From Trissonchulus latispiculum (lineage: Eukaryota; Nematoda; Enoplea; Enoplida; Ironidae): a DNA stretch of 64,000 bases. Of this stretch, positions 1 to 11,402 are shown piece after piece (the first letter of the stretch is position 1; each line of letters starts with the position of its first letter). The notes beneath the pieces are model-generated. The model ran no database searches. It was not told the DNA's origin and saw only the letters and a program-made list of their open reading frames with translations. Where the stretch lies: NCBI GenBank assembly GCA_030248195.1, contig JASAND010030300.1, forward strand, positions 1 to 64,000, written 5' to 3'. A program made the position numbers and the translations under genes.

Positions 1-51
<51 letters not shown>
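1..51. repeat. (AT)n microsatellite
   Basis: Uninterrupted AT dinucleotides at the window edge; the tract may extend to the left. Confidence 0.97.
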
Positions 52-56
<5 letters not shown>

Positions 57-820
57 TTATAAATATTTCAAACTATTTCCGTCTTGATTGAATATATATA
101 TATTGAATATATTGAATTCATTTTATTTCTACACACAACGCAATAAAGCTGTAGAGAAACGTTTTTAAAAATGTGTTAAATCTGTGCAGATTTGTTAATT
201 TTAACACAAACAAAAGATGGGAAGCTTTCAATACCCTCAGTAAATGAGACACTGCTACAGCTTCTAAGAATTCTAAGTTGTAATTCATTGAGTCTGCAAA
301 CCCTCATAAAACACCATAAACTATAATGTCGTTACATTACGGAAGAGGTTATTTGTCATGTCTGTAATCAGGTCATAGGTGTCAAGGTCGAGCATTTACA
401 CTGATAATAAGACATAATTAACAGCGTAAATACGTAATCGATAGATTTCTAAACATTAGCATTTGTACAGAATCTACAAAGCGTTGAAACTTATGCAGTC
501 ACAAACAAGATTTAGATAGAATCCATATAGATTTTTGTCAACTATGAAACATTTGTGCACAGCTTTTGAGGCATAAACTGTTAAATCTGTACAGAAACTT
601 TTTGTCAAATTACAAATCAATACAGAAACCTGATTAAATCTGTATATAAATCTAAACTTCAGCTACCTATCTGTGTAGATTAATGCACAGATTACTTACG
701 GAAAAGGCGTTTCTATATATTCGATCAACATGGTGTTCCTTAGTTAGTTTGACAGATAATTAATAGATTGATAGATAATTAAATATGCAAATAAAGAAGT
801 TCAGTTTAGTTTTCTGTGAC
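52..820. other. AT-rich non-coding sequence
   Basis: No frame, splice-bounded exon or repeat that I can support. The word CTGTRCAGA recurs loosely between 180 and 680, without a regular period. Confidence 0.5.
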
Positions 821-830
821 TGACACTCAG

Positions 831-989
831 CTAGGCGTACATACACAGCTTTTGCAATTAGACAGATCCTACACACGTTTGTTGGAGGAGCTGTGTACTA
901 ATATTCAAAGTGCGAAGCAGCAGGTCAAATCTAAAAATAGATTACAGCAGTTTACACCTTTTTTTAAGTCTGAGGAAAGACTCACTTAA
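831..989 (+). pseudogene. coiled-coil gene fragment, first segment (copy a)
   Basis: After a good acceptor (CACTCAG at 824-830) a frame of 52 codons runs to TAA. It is helical and rich in Leu, Gln, Glu and Lys (HTQLLQLDRS, LLEELC, SAKQQVKSK), which suggests a coiled coil. The same segment recurs at 5460-5567 (HTQLLQLDRSSTLLSEELC), so this is one of two copies of an unrecognised coiled-coil gene. The continuation found elsewhere (1430-2605, 6330-6887) is again coiled coil. No start codon or promoter is visible here. Called a fragment because the locus is split by a transposon 117 bp downstream and both copies have stops. Confidence 0.45.
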
Positions 990-1429
990 TTTCCTAGTTG
1001 AGCTGAGTCAATTTTCTTGGTTTCTGCAATAATAATCAAATATTTAAAAGTTCTGAGGAATGAAGAAAACTGTCCTTTATAAAAACTTTATTTGTTCTTA
1101 AACACCAAGAGTACATAATAGATAAGAGTGTGATAGCTGGCAGGCTCTCTGTTATCAGCTCTCGAGCTATGCTCTGCGCGCTAACAGCCCACGCGTACTT
1201 AGTGGACCCACCCGCAAATCAGTACCCAGTACGCAATTGCGTAGGCTCACGTTTTTCTGCCGTAAGCCCCCCAAAAATGTAGCCTATCATTCGTCAATTG
1301 AAAAATGATGGGCCTGTTTTGCCGGGGGGGGGGTCGAATGATTTGCCAAAAGTTTGCCATTTTTATTTGTTTGAAGCAATCGTTTGCAGTTTTAACATTG
1401 GCCATTATTTTCCATTGTTTTTGTTTCAG

Positions 1430-2605
1430 CAAGGTCTACATCTGAAGTGTGCTGGCTTTCTGAAGAACTTTTGTTTGCGCAAGTGTCTTGTTGGACTGTT
1501 GGTTTTAACCGATTCGATTGAATTTTACGCACATTTACAAACCGCGAATGGCTTAACTCACTGATGAGGCGGTTCTTCCTGCTGCCGGGTCGCTGTCGGA
1601 GTCTGAGGCCTATTCTCATTCGTCTCCTGTTCTGAAAATAACGGCAAAATTAAAGATCGTGATGCCCAAATCTAATTACTAACCCGAGAACTGCAGGACA
1701 CGAACAGCGAACGTGACTCCTTGACAACGAAGCTACAGCAAGTTCAAGCATTTGCTGAAGACCAGGAAAAAGAGAATCGCCTGTTGGGATAGAAATTGGC
1801 CAGATTGAAGAGCGAAAAAGAACATCTGTTTTCGAAATCGGACAGTTCCTTTCACCACAGTATCAGTACACAATTGATTCGATTGGGTGAACTGATTACC
1901 GAGTTGCCTGAAGCGGCCGAAGACCGCTAAATTGCAAAACACTGTCTAACCTACACTTAACCCAACAACAGTCAAAGCGCGTATAAGCTCAGCTTAGTGT
2001 CAAATAAACTGACCTGGCTACGCTGGAAGTGGCCAAGCTAGAGAAAACCCCTCAGTTGCAACACAGCTCAGTTAATGCCAGAGTAAAGCTTTCTGGAAAG
2101 TCAACTGGCCAGCTATAGCTATTTGGAAGAATATGTCGTTGAAATGACAGAGAAGAACTCCAATCTGATAAAGTCGGAAAAACAGGCTCAAGATAAGATT
2201 TTTCTTACCAAATCTGCGCTAACTGAACTGAAGGACTTGAAAAGCAGACATGAGAAAATTAACGAATTGAAAGCACAATTTGAGACTGAGCACGATTGTT
2301 GCTTGATATCCAGTCTTGGAAGGAAAGGTTTGAGACGTCCAATAGGAAGCGGGCGGAATCCCAAATGTCTAGCAGCTAACCAAACACTATTAGAGGAACA
2401 GAGACAGCAACTATCAACTAAAAATGAGGAGCACCGTGTAAATGCTTTGCAGGCTGCACGAGACGAACTTGCCAGCACCGCAGGCAGGTTGAAGAATGGT
2501 TTTGCTAATTCGGAAAAAATAGAAGAAGATGGAGAAATGGAATGTAGGAATGCTAAGATGGAAAGACAAGACAAGCAAGGTAACTCGGGCGTATGTCCAC
2601 TGTAA
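1430..2605 (+). pseudogene. coiled-coil gene fragment, second segment (copy a), inside the foldback element
   Basis: Follows an intron-like stretch ending TTTGTTTCAG (1420-1429), the same acceptor and intron end seen before 6330. Reading pieces include SEVCWLSEELL, TRELQDTNSERDSL, RLKSEKEHLFSK, ELITELPEAAEDR and then EEYVVEMTEKNSNLIKSEKQ up to the stop at 2603-2605. Several in-frame stops and frameshifts interrupt it (for example after ENRLLG and after EAAEDR). Heptad-like Leu/Glu/Lys spacing suggests a long coiled coil. Because intron sequence is shared with the other copy, this is a captured genomic segment rather than a retrocopy. Function unknown. Confidence 0.55.
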
Positions 2606-2847
2606 CTTTTGGGCTTTACTCGCCCTGCAATTTTTCCATTTTTATGCTTTTAAGGGAATTTCCCTAGTAAAACAGGGCACATCGCCCAATATGATATCTT
2701 TTTAAATTTACGGTCCATCGTACCTCTTATTCTTAATTCTCCTGTTGCTTATGTTAGGAATTATTAATTCTTAAATCGTACATATTTAGCAAGGATAATA
2801 ATTCAAAATCTAATATTTTAGATACTATTTCTAATGAATCAAAAAGT

Positions 2848-3845
2848 ATGGGTTGCCCAGTTAATCTATGTGATAACAAATTACCTTTTATACAACTGTT
2901 ACCAAAGTTCCATAAAAGTCCTGTTAAGTTTCGAGCTATAATATCAAGCAAACATGCGGCTACTAAAAGAGAAAGAAGAAGAAAGTCATGTACCACCGAA
3001 GCAATAGCCGAAAAAATCGGATATGCCTTTTAATTATTTCTCCGCTTATTAAAATATTATTCAAAAACTATTAGCAGATGTAATGGCGGATGTAATAAGT
3101 ATTGGATTATTGACAATAGTAGTGAAATCGTTAGTACTTTAAATAGACTTTGCCGCATATTCTATATATACATTTGATTTCACTCAAACTAAAGTTAAGC
3201 TGTAAATAATGTCTCAAATATTGCATTTGGTCAGATAAACAGAAGACTAAGACTAAAATTTGGATATAAACGGTTAATACAATACTAATACTGGTTCAAC
3301 TGACAATAGTATGGAACTATCAAAATTTTGCCAAATGGCTAAATTGCTGAATTCTAATTCCGTCGATATTCCTATGGGTACAAGTTGTGGTCCGTTTATG
3401 GCTAATTTGGTACTATTTTGGTATGTACTAGTATATAAAGTATATAAAGTATATTATGGTATGTAAAGTATATAAAGTCCAAGAGCAATAAAACATTTTG
3501 GTATATTACAAAATCTAAAAAATATGTTTTCAGGTATATTGATGACATTACTGTCATCAATGATAACGGAGTATTTTTAAAAAATTTTATGGATATCTAT
3601 CCATCTGATTTAGAATTAAATCTGGTTAACTCAAGTCCTATCTCAGCTGATTATTAGACAAAAAATTAGTGTTTAATAAAAAAATTGTTACTTCACTTTA
3701 TGACAAAAGCAAATAATTTCCTTTCACTGCAACTTGTTTACCGGATATTACTAGAAATTTCTCACGTAAAAGTTGGTATAACGTATTCTCAATCGAAATC
3801 GTGATAATTTCCAATATTTGCAGCAATAATATAAATGTCTAATAT
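2848..3845 (+). pseudogene. Penelope-like reverse transcriptase remnant
   Basis: Pieces in order match the animal reverse transcriptase group related to Penelope-like elements: LPKFHKSPVKFRAIISS (about 2900-2955), a DNSSEIVSTLNRL piece (about 3110), YTFDFTQTK (about 3170), PMGTSCGPFMANL (about 3371-3410), the catalytic box FRYIDD with YIDD at 3535-3546, then IYPSDLELNLVNSS and LYDKSK. The pieces lie in different frames with several stops, so the copy is dead. It sits within the cargo of the foldback element. No GIY-YIG endonuclease is recognisable downstream. Assignment to Penelope-like rather than another YIDD-type retroelement is moderately sure. Confidence 0.6.
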
Positions 3846-5347
3846 AAACAAGGCTATTCTAACAGAGCACTCAAAAAATTATTTTCATTTAGTCTTGTCA
3901 AGGAACGGTTCAATAAAAGTTTAAATTGCACCAGCCCAGGGACTTGGATAGATATCAAATCGAAAAATACTCTAAAACTGACTGCTAACTGTTTAAAGTA
4001 AGATCACTCATCAATCTGTCCATCTGATTTATCAAGTCTGTCCAGTCATCATTCAAGTCCTATCTTAGCTGATGTATTAAACATAGAAAGTAAAGTGTCA
4101 AATAAAAAATTTGAAGGCATAGCATATCAACTGCTACATATATCTAATATCTAGTTTAGCTCCGCTGAAATATGCAAATTAGAACCTATCAGTGAAGCTT
4201 AGTTTGATAATGTGCAACTCATTTAATTATTTTGTACTGCTAGACACATTCTGCTGCCTCGACGAAACATTTATTTCATGTCACTGCAGTTTATTGGTCT
4301 ATACATAGGGATATATATCATGAAACTGGTGCAATTTAAGTGAAAACGAATGCTGATATAAAATTTCGATTTCGTATTAATTAATAAATTTCAATTTTTG
4401 AGTTTAAAAAATAACAGTCTTCTTTTGATCCAAATAGCTTTGTCTACTTTGTGCCAGTTACGAAGCCCTTAGTAGTCACGGAGACCAGATCATAATCCAT
4501 TTCATTGTTGGCTATACCCCATTTGGTCTAACAATCATTAGGCTCAAAAAAGAATGTACTGTGTAGCCGCCACCTGACTGGGATGCAGTCATTGCTCCAT
4601 AACTTTAAGTTACTTAGAGTAATACTCTTTGACTTTACCAGACAATTTTTCGTTGTTAAAAATGCAAACATCCGTATGTGCAAAGTTAACATGTGAGAGC
4701 TCCTATACCGCTTTTCATAAGACGATTCTTTCAGTCTTTGGACTGCTATGCTTTGCTGTTTCTTCAAAAGAACCTTCTTGGTGTTTTTCAACCAATCAAC
4801 ATTCAACACGTGTATTTCAAAATCAACGGATCCCACTGATTGGGTAATATTTGGGGAGGTCTGAGTGTATTTAAAGAATTATTTAGTCTTCAGTTTAATT
4901 TAGTAGTGAGTAGTTTGGTTAAGTGTGGCCTTTTTGTATACATATACGTGAGGCCTTTCTCTTTTGTATTTGTTTTATTTATACAGTCCCTTGAATGTCC
5001 CTAGGTAACCTGGGACCGCCGTTATTTATAGCTTAATGCTTACTGAATTTATTTCCCTTACTTGAATCCCTTACTTCTATATTAGACCGTGTCCAGGTAT
5101 GGTCGCACCAGCCAGACCAGCCCTTCCTAGATTAATTTTAATGTCTGTTTCTATGGTATTTGGTAATTTGAAAAGATTTGAGCACTTTAGAGGATTAGGG
5201 GTTCGACGACAAGACATCAAGTGAAAATTTGAAAGTTAAACGCTTAAAGTCTACTTTGACTTAGCCACCGCGCTCGAAAAGGCGCTAAGCATTAACTGCA
5301 AACTACAAAGAAAATACTCAGCGTAAAATACTTTACCTGAAATTCGG
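3846..5347. other. cargo interior of the foldback element, no gene recognised
   Basis: AT-rich. The reverse transcriptase trace fades after about 3900. Short frames at 4528-4836 (minus) and 4629-4847 (plus) overlap and look like chance. Confidence 0.4.
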
Positions 5348-5459
5348 GGGGTGGGCCGTTAGCGCGCAGAGCATGGCTCGAGAACTGATAACAGAGAGCC
5401 TGCCAGCTGTCAGACTCTTATCTATTATGTACTCTTGTAAACACAGAATAAACAATGAG

Positions 5460-5567
5460 CTAGACCTACATACACAGCTCCTGCAGTTGGATAGATCCTC
5501 CACACTTTTGTCGGAGGAGCTGTGTATTGAAATTCAAACTGCGAACTGCAGGTCAAATTCAATTTAG
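5460..5567 (+). pseudogene. coiled-coil gene fragment, first segment (copy b)
   Basis: 36 codons including the stop, clearly homologous to 831-989 (shared HTQLLQLDRS and SEELC). Sequence homology continues downstream of the stop to about 5680, matching about 990-1060. It lies directly to the right of the foldback target duplication. Before that insertion the copy a and copy b segments would have been only about 120 bp apart, which points to an older local duplication. Confidence 0.45.
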
Positions 5568-6329
5568 ATTACGGTAGTTTATGCTATTTCTTGTTCAAGT
5601 CTTTGGAAATACTATCTTTAATTTCCTAGTTGAAATGAGTAAAGTTCCTTGTTATTGCAATAAAAGCATTGATTTTTCATAAACACAGAATTGTTTAAAG
5701 TGTTATTTCAAAATGAAACTAATTAAAACTAAAGCAATAATGCATCCTGTATTTACTCACAAGAAATAAAAATAAGCTTGTAGCTTGCCGAGTGTACTTG
5801 TACAATAACTTTTGTATATGTAGCACTGTAATGTAGTTAGTATATTCAATTTACAAAACTTCTCACTGTGACAAAACTATATAAATGATAATGTAAGCTA
5901 TATATTTAGTTATACTAATTCAGTTAATAATTAAATGATTAATAAAATGGTTCAATAATCCACTTAATTTCAGACTTTTGGGATTCCTTTTTTCGTTTAA
6001 TGTCAAAAAGAGTAATTGTCACTTTTAACAGACGCATAATGTAGTTAGTACGTTCAATATCCAAAACATCGCCTTCTGACAAATATAAATAATAAGCCGC
6101 CATATATTTAGTTTACGCTATAGGATCGTGCGAAAAGACAAGAACAAATAATAAACGAGGGTAAGGACGACGACGCTATGAAACAATTAAGCAAGACACA
6201 AACTGCACGAAAGGTGCAAAAGTTTTTTTCAATAAGAATTCTGTAGTCCAAAAGTTTGCCGTTTTATTTGTTTGTAGCATTTGTTTGCAGTTTTAACATT
6301 GGCCATTACTTTTAATTGTTTTGTTTCAG
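5568..6329. other. intron-like sequence of the coiled-coil gene copy b
   Basis: AT-rich and without a frame. Its last 80 bp (6247-6329) match 1346-1429 and end in the same TTTGTTTCAG acceptor. Confidence 0.4.
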
Positions 6330-6887
6330 CAAGGTCTCTATCTGAAGTGTGCTGGTTTTCTGAAGAACTTTCGTAAGCGAGTGTTGAAGATTGACTGAAG
6401 AGAGAAAAAGAAGATCTGTTTTCGAAATCGGACAGTCCCTTACACCCCAGTATCCATCCACAATTTATTCGATTGGGGAACGAATTACGAAGCGGCCGAA
6501 GACCGCGACCGGCTGGTTAAAGAGCTGAAATTGCTAGAAAAGAAAATGTCTGAGTTACAATTAACCCATCAACAGCGCCTAAGCGCATCTAAGCTCAACT
6601 TTGTGTCCACTAAACTAGACCTGGCTACGCTAAAAGTGGCCGAGATAGAGAAAGCCCCTCAGTCGCAACAGTGCTCAGTTAATGCCAGAGTAAGCTTCCT
6701 GGAAAGTCAACTGGCCAGCCATAGCTATATGGAAGACTATGAGGTTGAAATGATACAAAAGAACTCCAATCAGATAAAGTCGGAAAAACAGGCTCAAGAT
6801 AAGATTTTTCATACCAAATCAACGCTAGAGGAACGGAGACAGCAACTACCAACTAAAAATGAGGAGCGCCGTGTAAATGATTTGTAG
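6330..6887 (+). pseudogene. coiled-coil gene fragment, second segment (copy b), truncated
   Basis: Better preserved than copy a. A frame from about 6491 reads EAAEDRDRLVKELKLLEKK, then MSELQLTHQQRLSASKLNF and EVEMIQKNSNQIKSEKQ, to the stop TAG at 6885-6887. Upstream pieces (6391-6490) carry a frameshift. A deletion relative to copy a joins KSTLEE with a later part (copy a continues TELKDLKSRHEK). The frame stops abruptly at the left border of the large duplicated unit, whereas copy a continues for about 50 further residues. So this gene was cut by the rearrangement. Unrecognised coiled-coil protein. Confidence 0.5.
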
Positions 6888-6907
6888 CACCAAGCCCCCC
6901 TTCAAAC

Positions 6908-6910
<3 letters not shown>

Positions 6911-6972
<62 letters not shown>

Positions 6973-6994
6973 ATATAGATATATATATATATAC

Positions 6995-7032
<38 letters not shown>
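6911..7032. repeat. (AT)n microsatellite interrupted by the 2.3-kb element
   Basis: AT dinucleotides with short interruptions (CATA at 6993-7008). The tract resumes at 9343, on the other side of the inserted element. Copy 2 has one tract at 26089. Confidence 0.9.
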
Positions 7033-7034
<2 letters not shown>

Positions 7035-9342
7035 CATACATGGGCAATGAACTTGGCTCTAGCCTGCACAGCCTTCGAGGTCACTGCGCGGGGGGTCAGA
7101 TTTCTAAGTTTTTCACGATATTTGTCGACTGTGGTCTTTACAAAGCTCTGTTTTTGTCACGCATCTTTCAAGCCACTTTGTCGGAAAGATTTGCTAATTT
7201 TTATGCAATCCTCCAAAATTTTGATGAATATCGCAAAAAAGGCTAACGTTTTTAGTCTTTGGTTTTACTTAAATAGCAAGGGAATTTTATGAATGCAGTT
7301 ATAATTCATTCCGTTTTTAAAATTTAATTATTAACCAAGTTATAATTAGTTTTCAAAAGTCAAAGCTATGACAAGTATTACATAATTTTATCAGTTCTAA
7401 AATTTTGAAACAGTTTATGGGAGTTCGAAACAACCCTCAAGGTTCTGGAAAAATCCTTAGTGCAAACACTCATATGTTTGGCTCCGGCATACAGTTGGAA
7501 TTTTAACCAAACTGCTGGTGGGCTACAGTTGAGCAAGTTTATGATTTAGCAAAAATCAGTATTAGAACAGATCTAGCTGGGAAACAGTAGGCAAAGAATG
7601 TATATAGTAAAAACAACAAAAACATAACAATCAATTTTTCACAATTCCAATATCTAGAAAAATAAATCATAACGGAAGCGGCGGCAGCATGAAATTAATG
7701 TGCGCTATAGTTCAAGGAGAATTTTGCTTGACAGAATACCGCAGTTGACCACTAATACAGAACTCAGTTGGGTAAATTTTTGTTATTTCTCTTAAGTTTA
7801 AGATATATGCATGGGCGTAACCTAGATTTTGAAATGGAGCGTTGACTTAACCAAATTTTTGTTGTCGCAAAACGGTCTTTTTTTGAAGCGGAAAGGAGGT
7901 AGTAGTATAAGAGGGACCAATTGAGCGCTGTTTGGGAGTCGATTTTGATCCCAATTTCGGGTGCCATTTTTGATCGTGCCATTTTTGATCCCTATTTTTG
8001 GGAATCATTTTTGCGCCAACTTTAGAAGGTGATCAAGCTGCGTGAGGAATTTTTGGGTGACTAGCTCTTACAGTAAAAGGTCATGTGATGTCAAGTTTTA
8101 ATTTGAATCCCAATTTTGGGAGCCCTTTTTGATACCATTTTGGGAGCTATTATGAATCCCAACTTTTGGGAGCTATTTGCAATTCCAATTTTTGGGAGCT
8201 ATTTTGAATATCAACTTTTGGGAGCTATTTTGAATCCCTACTTTTGGGAGCTATTTTCAATCCCTACTTTTGGGAGCTATTTTCAATCCCAACTTGTGGG
8301 AGCCAGTTTTGATACAAAAATAGGGATCAAAAATGGCACCCAGAACTGGGAGCAAAATCGACTCCCATATCATGTCCAATTGGCCTCTCTATAACTACTG
8401 GAGGTATTCCCCTACTATGAACATAAAATTCATCTTTCCCTGATAGCACCCTTATTCCTCCGCTTTAAGGAAGAACATATAATCAAGAGCATGTAAGTAA
8501 AATATATAAGCAGCTGCAGCAGAACTACCAATGTAGAACGATTAAGAGGGGAGGTGGGGTCATAAAAAGGGCCGTAGAAAATTAAAAAGAGGGTTGCGAT
8601 AAAACAGCTGCAACGGGGGGGTCTGAGGGGGCAGAGCCCCCCAGAAGTTGAACAATTTTTTGATTTTGCAATAAAATCGATCTTCGCAACTTTAATTCTT
8701 TCACTTTGTAGAATTGAGAAAGTTTTCTATGATTTTACACAATTTAAAGCAAACATAGCAAGTTTCTCCGAAAAATGGGATACATTTCATGATTTTTTTG
8801 CATTAAAACAATAAACACGCAGTTAGAACTTAGAAAATTCTTTTTTGTATTAGCATGAAATTTACAAAAATTAGGAAATTATTTGGTTTTTTGCCCTTTT
8901 CCTATTTTTCCATAAATTCTTCCTACCAACGAATCGCGTCGGAGGGACGGCCTCCCCCAGGATCCTCCAGTGGGGGCCTAGGGGCGACTACCCTCAGAAA
9001 AAGCCAGAGCGCAAACTACGGTACATTGTTTCAAGAAATTAATTGAGAGCAGTCTTGTAATGCCAATTACCGAGTATTTGGGCTGTGTATTTTGGCTTTT
9101 GACCGCTGATATAGTTTTTGGGCGGGACAAAATTTTGATGCGCTTTGTTGCGCGGCGATTAACGTGCGCTTTGTTGCGCGGGGGTAAAATTTTGTTGCGC
9201 GGTGATAAGCGTTTGCTCCGCGGAATAAAATCTTGAGGCGCTTTCCTGCGCGGGGTAAAATTTTTGCTGCGCACTGCGCGGGGGTAGATTTTTCCTAGCC
9301 TGCACATGTGCAGGAGTTGTGCAGGCATTGCCCATGCGTGAT
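7033..9342 (-). mobile_element. 2.3-kb non-autonomous element, copy E1
   Basis: Same sequence as 11403-13764 and 53426-55088, here inverted. Ends are short inverted repeats ATCAYRCATGGGCAATG. Contents in element orientation: an array of CCCCGCGCARYAAAATTTTA subrepeats, a moderately GC-rich stretch, a 26-bp minisatellite and an AT-rich tail. Frames of about 100 codons across the GC subrepeats recur in the copies, but they follow the subrepeat and have no recognisable domain, so I do not call a gene. Inserted into an (AT)n tract, so the target duplication cannot be read. Absent from copy 2. Confidence 0.8.
8104..8312. repeat. 26-bp minisatellite within E1
   Basis: About eight imperfect units of the type GGGAGCTATTTTGAATCCCT. 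Inverted counterparts at 12505-12700 (E2) and 54478-54630 (E3). Confidence 0.85.
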
Positions 9343-9378
9343 ACTATATATATATCTGTATATATATATATGTATATC

Positions 9379-9409
<31 letters not shown>

Positions 9410-9412
9410 CTG
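9343..9412. repeat. (AT)n microsatellite, right part
   Basis: Continuation of the tract at 6911 beyond the inserted element. About 320 bp that follow the tract in copy 2 (26161-26482) are missing here. Confidence 0.85.
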
Positions 9413-9781
9413 AAATCTGACAGTCTCAAACAAAATTATTTCGAGTTTGCACTCTATCAAAAGCTCGTGCGACTTCTCTCGTGTGAGAATGCTAGATGCT
9501 GTAGCTCTCAATAAGATACCTTCTGCTATGGCAATGTTTAAGTTAACCACAACCAGAACCACACCCCTTTTAGGGGTCTTGTTGTCATTTCAGGTGAACA
9601 GTCGAATTAGCATGCCTAAACATGTGTAGTGAACAGAGTTTGCTTAGACTCTCAAGTTCCTTCATTCGTTTGATTCGATTTGACCCTTTCATTAACTGAA
9701 GAATATGAGGCCTTTATTTGGCCTAATTTAGGGCGGGTCTAGTTCACTTACAGGGATATAGTCGTGAGTAAAAGGTAAAAG

Positions 9782-10250
9782 CAAGACTGCATAATTGCAC
9801 TATATATAAGAAGAAGAGTAAGCCACTAGAGGGCTCCTCTTCTTGGCATTGCGTAACGGTGCTCCGACCACAATACGCGAATGTTCCCCCGTTTGGGGGG
9901 GGGGGGGTAGCTCTCTTCGACAAAGCATACCCTCCTCCGTTTGGTGGGGGGGGTAGCAGAAACGAGGTCCCCGTTTGGTGGCTGGGGGTAGCCAACAGCC
10001 AATCCGATTGCAGAGACCCCCTCCCCGTTTGGTGGGGGGTGTAGAGCAGAGGATTACGGTAGTTTTTGTTCTATTTGAAAATGGATCCCCATTTGGTGGG
10101 GGGGGGGTATGCAAAAGGGGTCCCCGTTTGGTGGGGGGTATGCAAAAGAGGTCCCCGTTTGGGGGGGGGTCGCCAACAGCCAATCAGATTCAGCCGATTT
10201 CAGCCTGACTTGGCGACCCCCCCCTCCAAACGGGGACCCCTTTTGCATAT
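9782..10250. mobile_element. G-run foldback element, right end deleted
   Basis: Begins CAAGACTGCATAATTGCAC like the complete copy at 27182-27798. It contains seven or more CCCCGTTTGG..GGGG units in both orientations, with G runs up to about 15. The right arm is lost from the point corresponding to 27644, so no right target duplication remains. Confidence 0.8.
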
Positions 10251-10259
10251 GACGGGGGG

Positions 10260-11402
10260 ATGACTCTATATTTTCGCGTCCGGAGTTCAGTTAGAGGTAT
10301 CTTGGTGCAACAAGTCAAAATATAGAGGGAACACTTAATGTTTATTTTCAGGCATAACTTGGATCTGAACTACTTACCGTTTAAGGTCAGGAAGATACCA
10401 CCTGAATCTTTATTGAGCTTGCTAAAATGAACTAGTAATTACACATATCAATGTTAATTCATTGATTAAACCGATATTGATACAGTTGGTTGATCTAACG
10501 GATCACTGCATTTACCAAAACAATTTACAAGAACTTCGTTTACAATTCTAGACGATAGGTGTATATTGACAATGATACAATGATCCCAAAATTTATCAGA
10601 GTTGCCAGCCCTGGGGAGATGGAGTTTTGTTTTGGCCAATTAAAGTTACAAACCGAAATTTAAATGATTACGTTGAACTGGCCTATTATATTAATCTCTT
10701 GCTTCTTTCCTTTTTGCAACCTTCAAACCTTTTCGTGGAGTTTCGGAGAAAATAGCAACGAATTGTTTGATGTGTGGTTATACCTTGGGGACAAGAAAGT
10801 TATATACAACTGAAGAAATTATGTTACTTCCAAACAAACTGTGTTTTAAATTTTCTCAATAAGATTCATGACAACATTTTCTAACTGCAAAATTTGCATA
10901 CCGTAGCATGTAATAACAATTTATCGGGCAAACTTTATTGAAACAAGATTTGTTCCTTTACTGCTTCCTAACATTTCATTCTCAAAGATTTAAAAATAAA
11001 GTTCCAAACGAAGAACATGTTAACTGATCGTAATGGATCAAAAGTAAACTTACATAGGATTTTTCTTTTATAATGTCACACCATAAAAATACTCCTCAAA
11101 ATTACGCCTACCTTTGGGCTTCTGTCTTTATAGCGGTAATCGCTCAATTAAAAAGTTTAAGAAAGAGAATTGTAAGTTTTCGTATTTTCTACAAATTGAC
11201 AATAAACATTCCATTATTATTGTTATCATAAAAGTTAAGGTAGTTTATTAATATAATAATAATTATTATTATCATTCTTTTAATATATGCTAGGGATATT
11301 TATGTAAATTCTTATATCTCTTGCTATTAGGTAGCAAGGGAAGCATACCTTGTTCATATTCTCTTGGTGAGCAAGTTAGTATCAAAAGCAATTCAATCCC
11401 GT
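10260..11402. other. unique AT-rich sequence, no gene seen
   Basis: Matches 27820-28960 almost base for base. No frame, splice-bounded exon or repeat supported. Confidence 0.5.

Larger units (their letters stand above)
1106..5437. mobile_element. composite foldback transposon with cargo (CAAGAG family)
   Basis: Both ends carry inverted repeats of about 90 bp (1106-1195 and 5348-5437; roughly 93% identical by eye) beginning CAAGAGTACATAATA. The element is flanked by the perfect 7-bp direct repeat TAAACAC (1099-1105 and 5438-5444), so the 4.3-kb unit inserted as one piece. Inside the left arm there is a G run (1325-1333). The cargo is a coiled-coil gene copy with part of an intron (1350-2605) and a decayed Penelope-like reverse transcriptase (2848-3845). 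No transposase is present, so it is non-autonomous. Shorter relatives with the same ends lie at 22279, 22263, 44657, 59390 and 62681. Confidence 0.85.

Noticed and set aside
8978..9328. 116-codon frame in E1, repeated in E2 and E3, as a transposon protein
   Set aside because: It follows CCGCGCA-type subrepeats, has no domain, and overlapping frames of similar length exist on the same strand.
9744..10263. Overlapping frames of 60-127 codons rich in Pro, Gly and Thr
   Set aside because: All are produced by the CCCCGTTTGG repeat array and occur on both strands.
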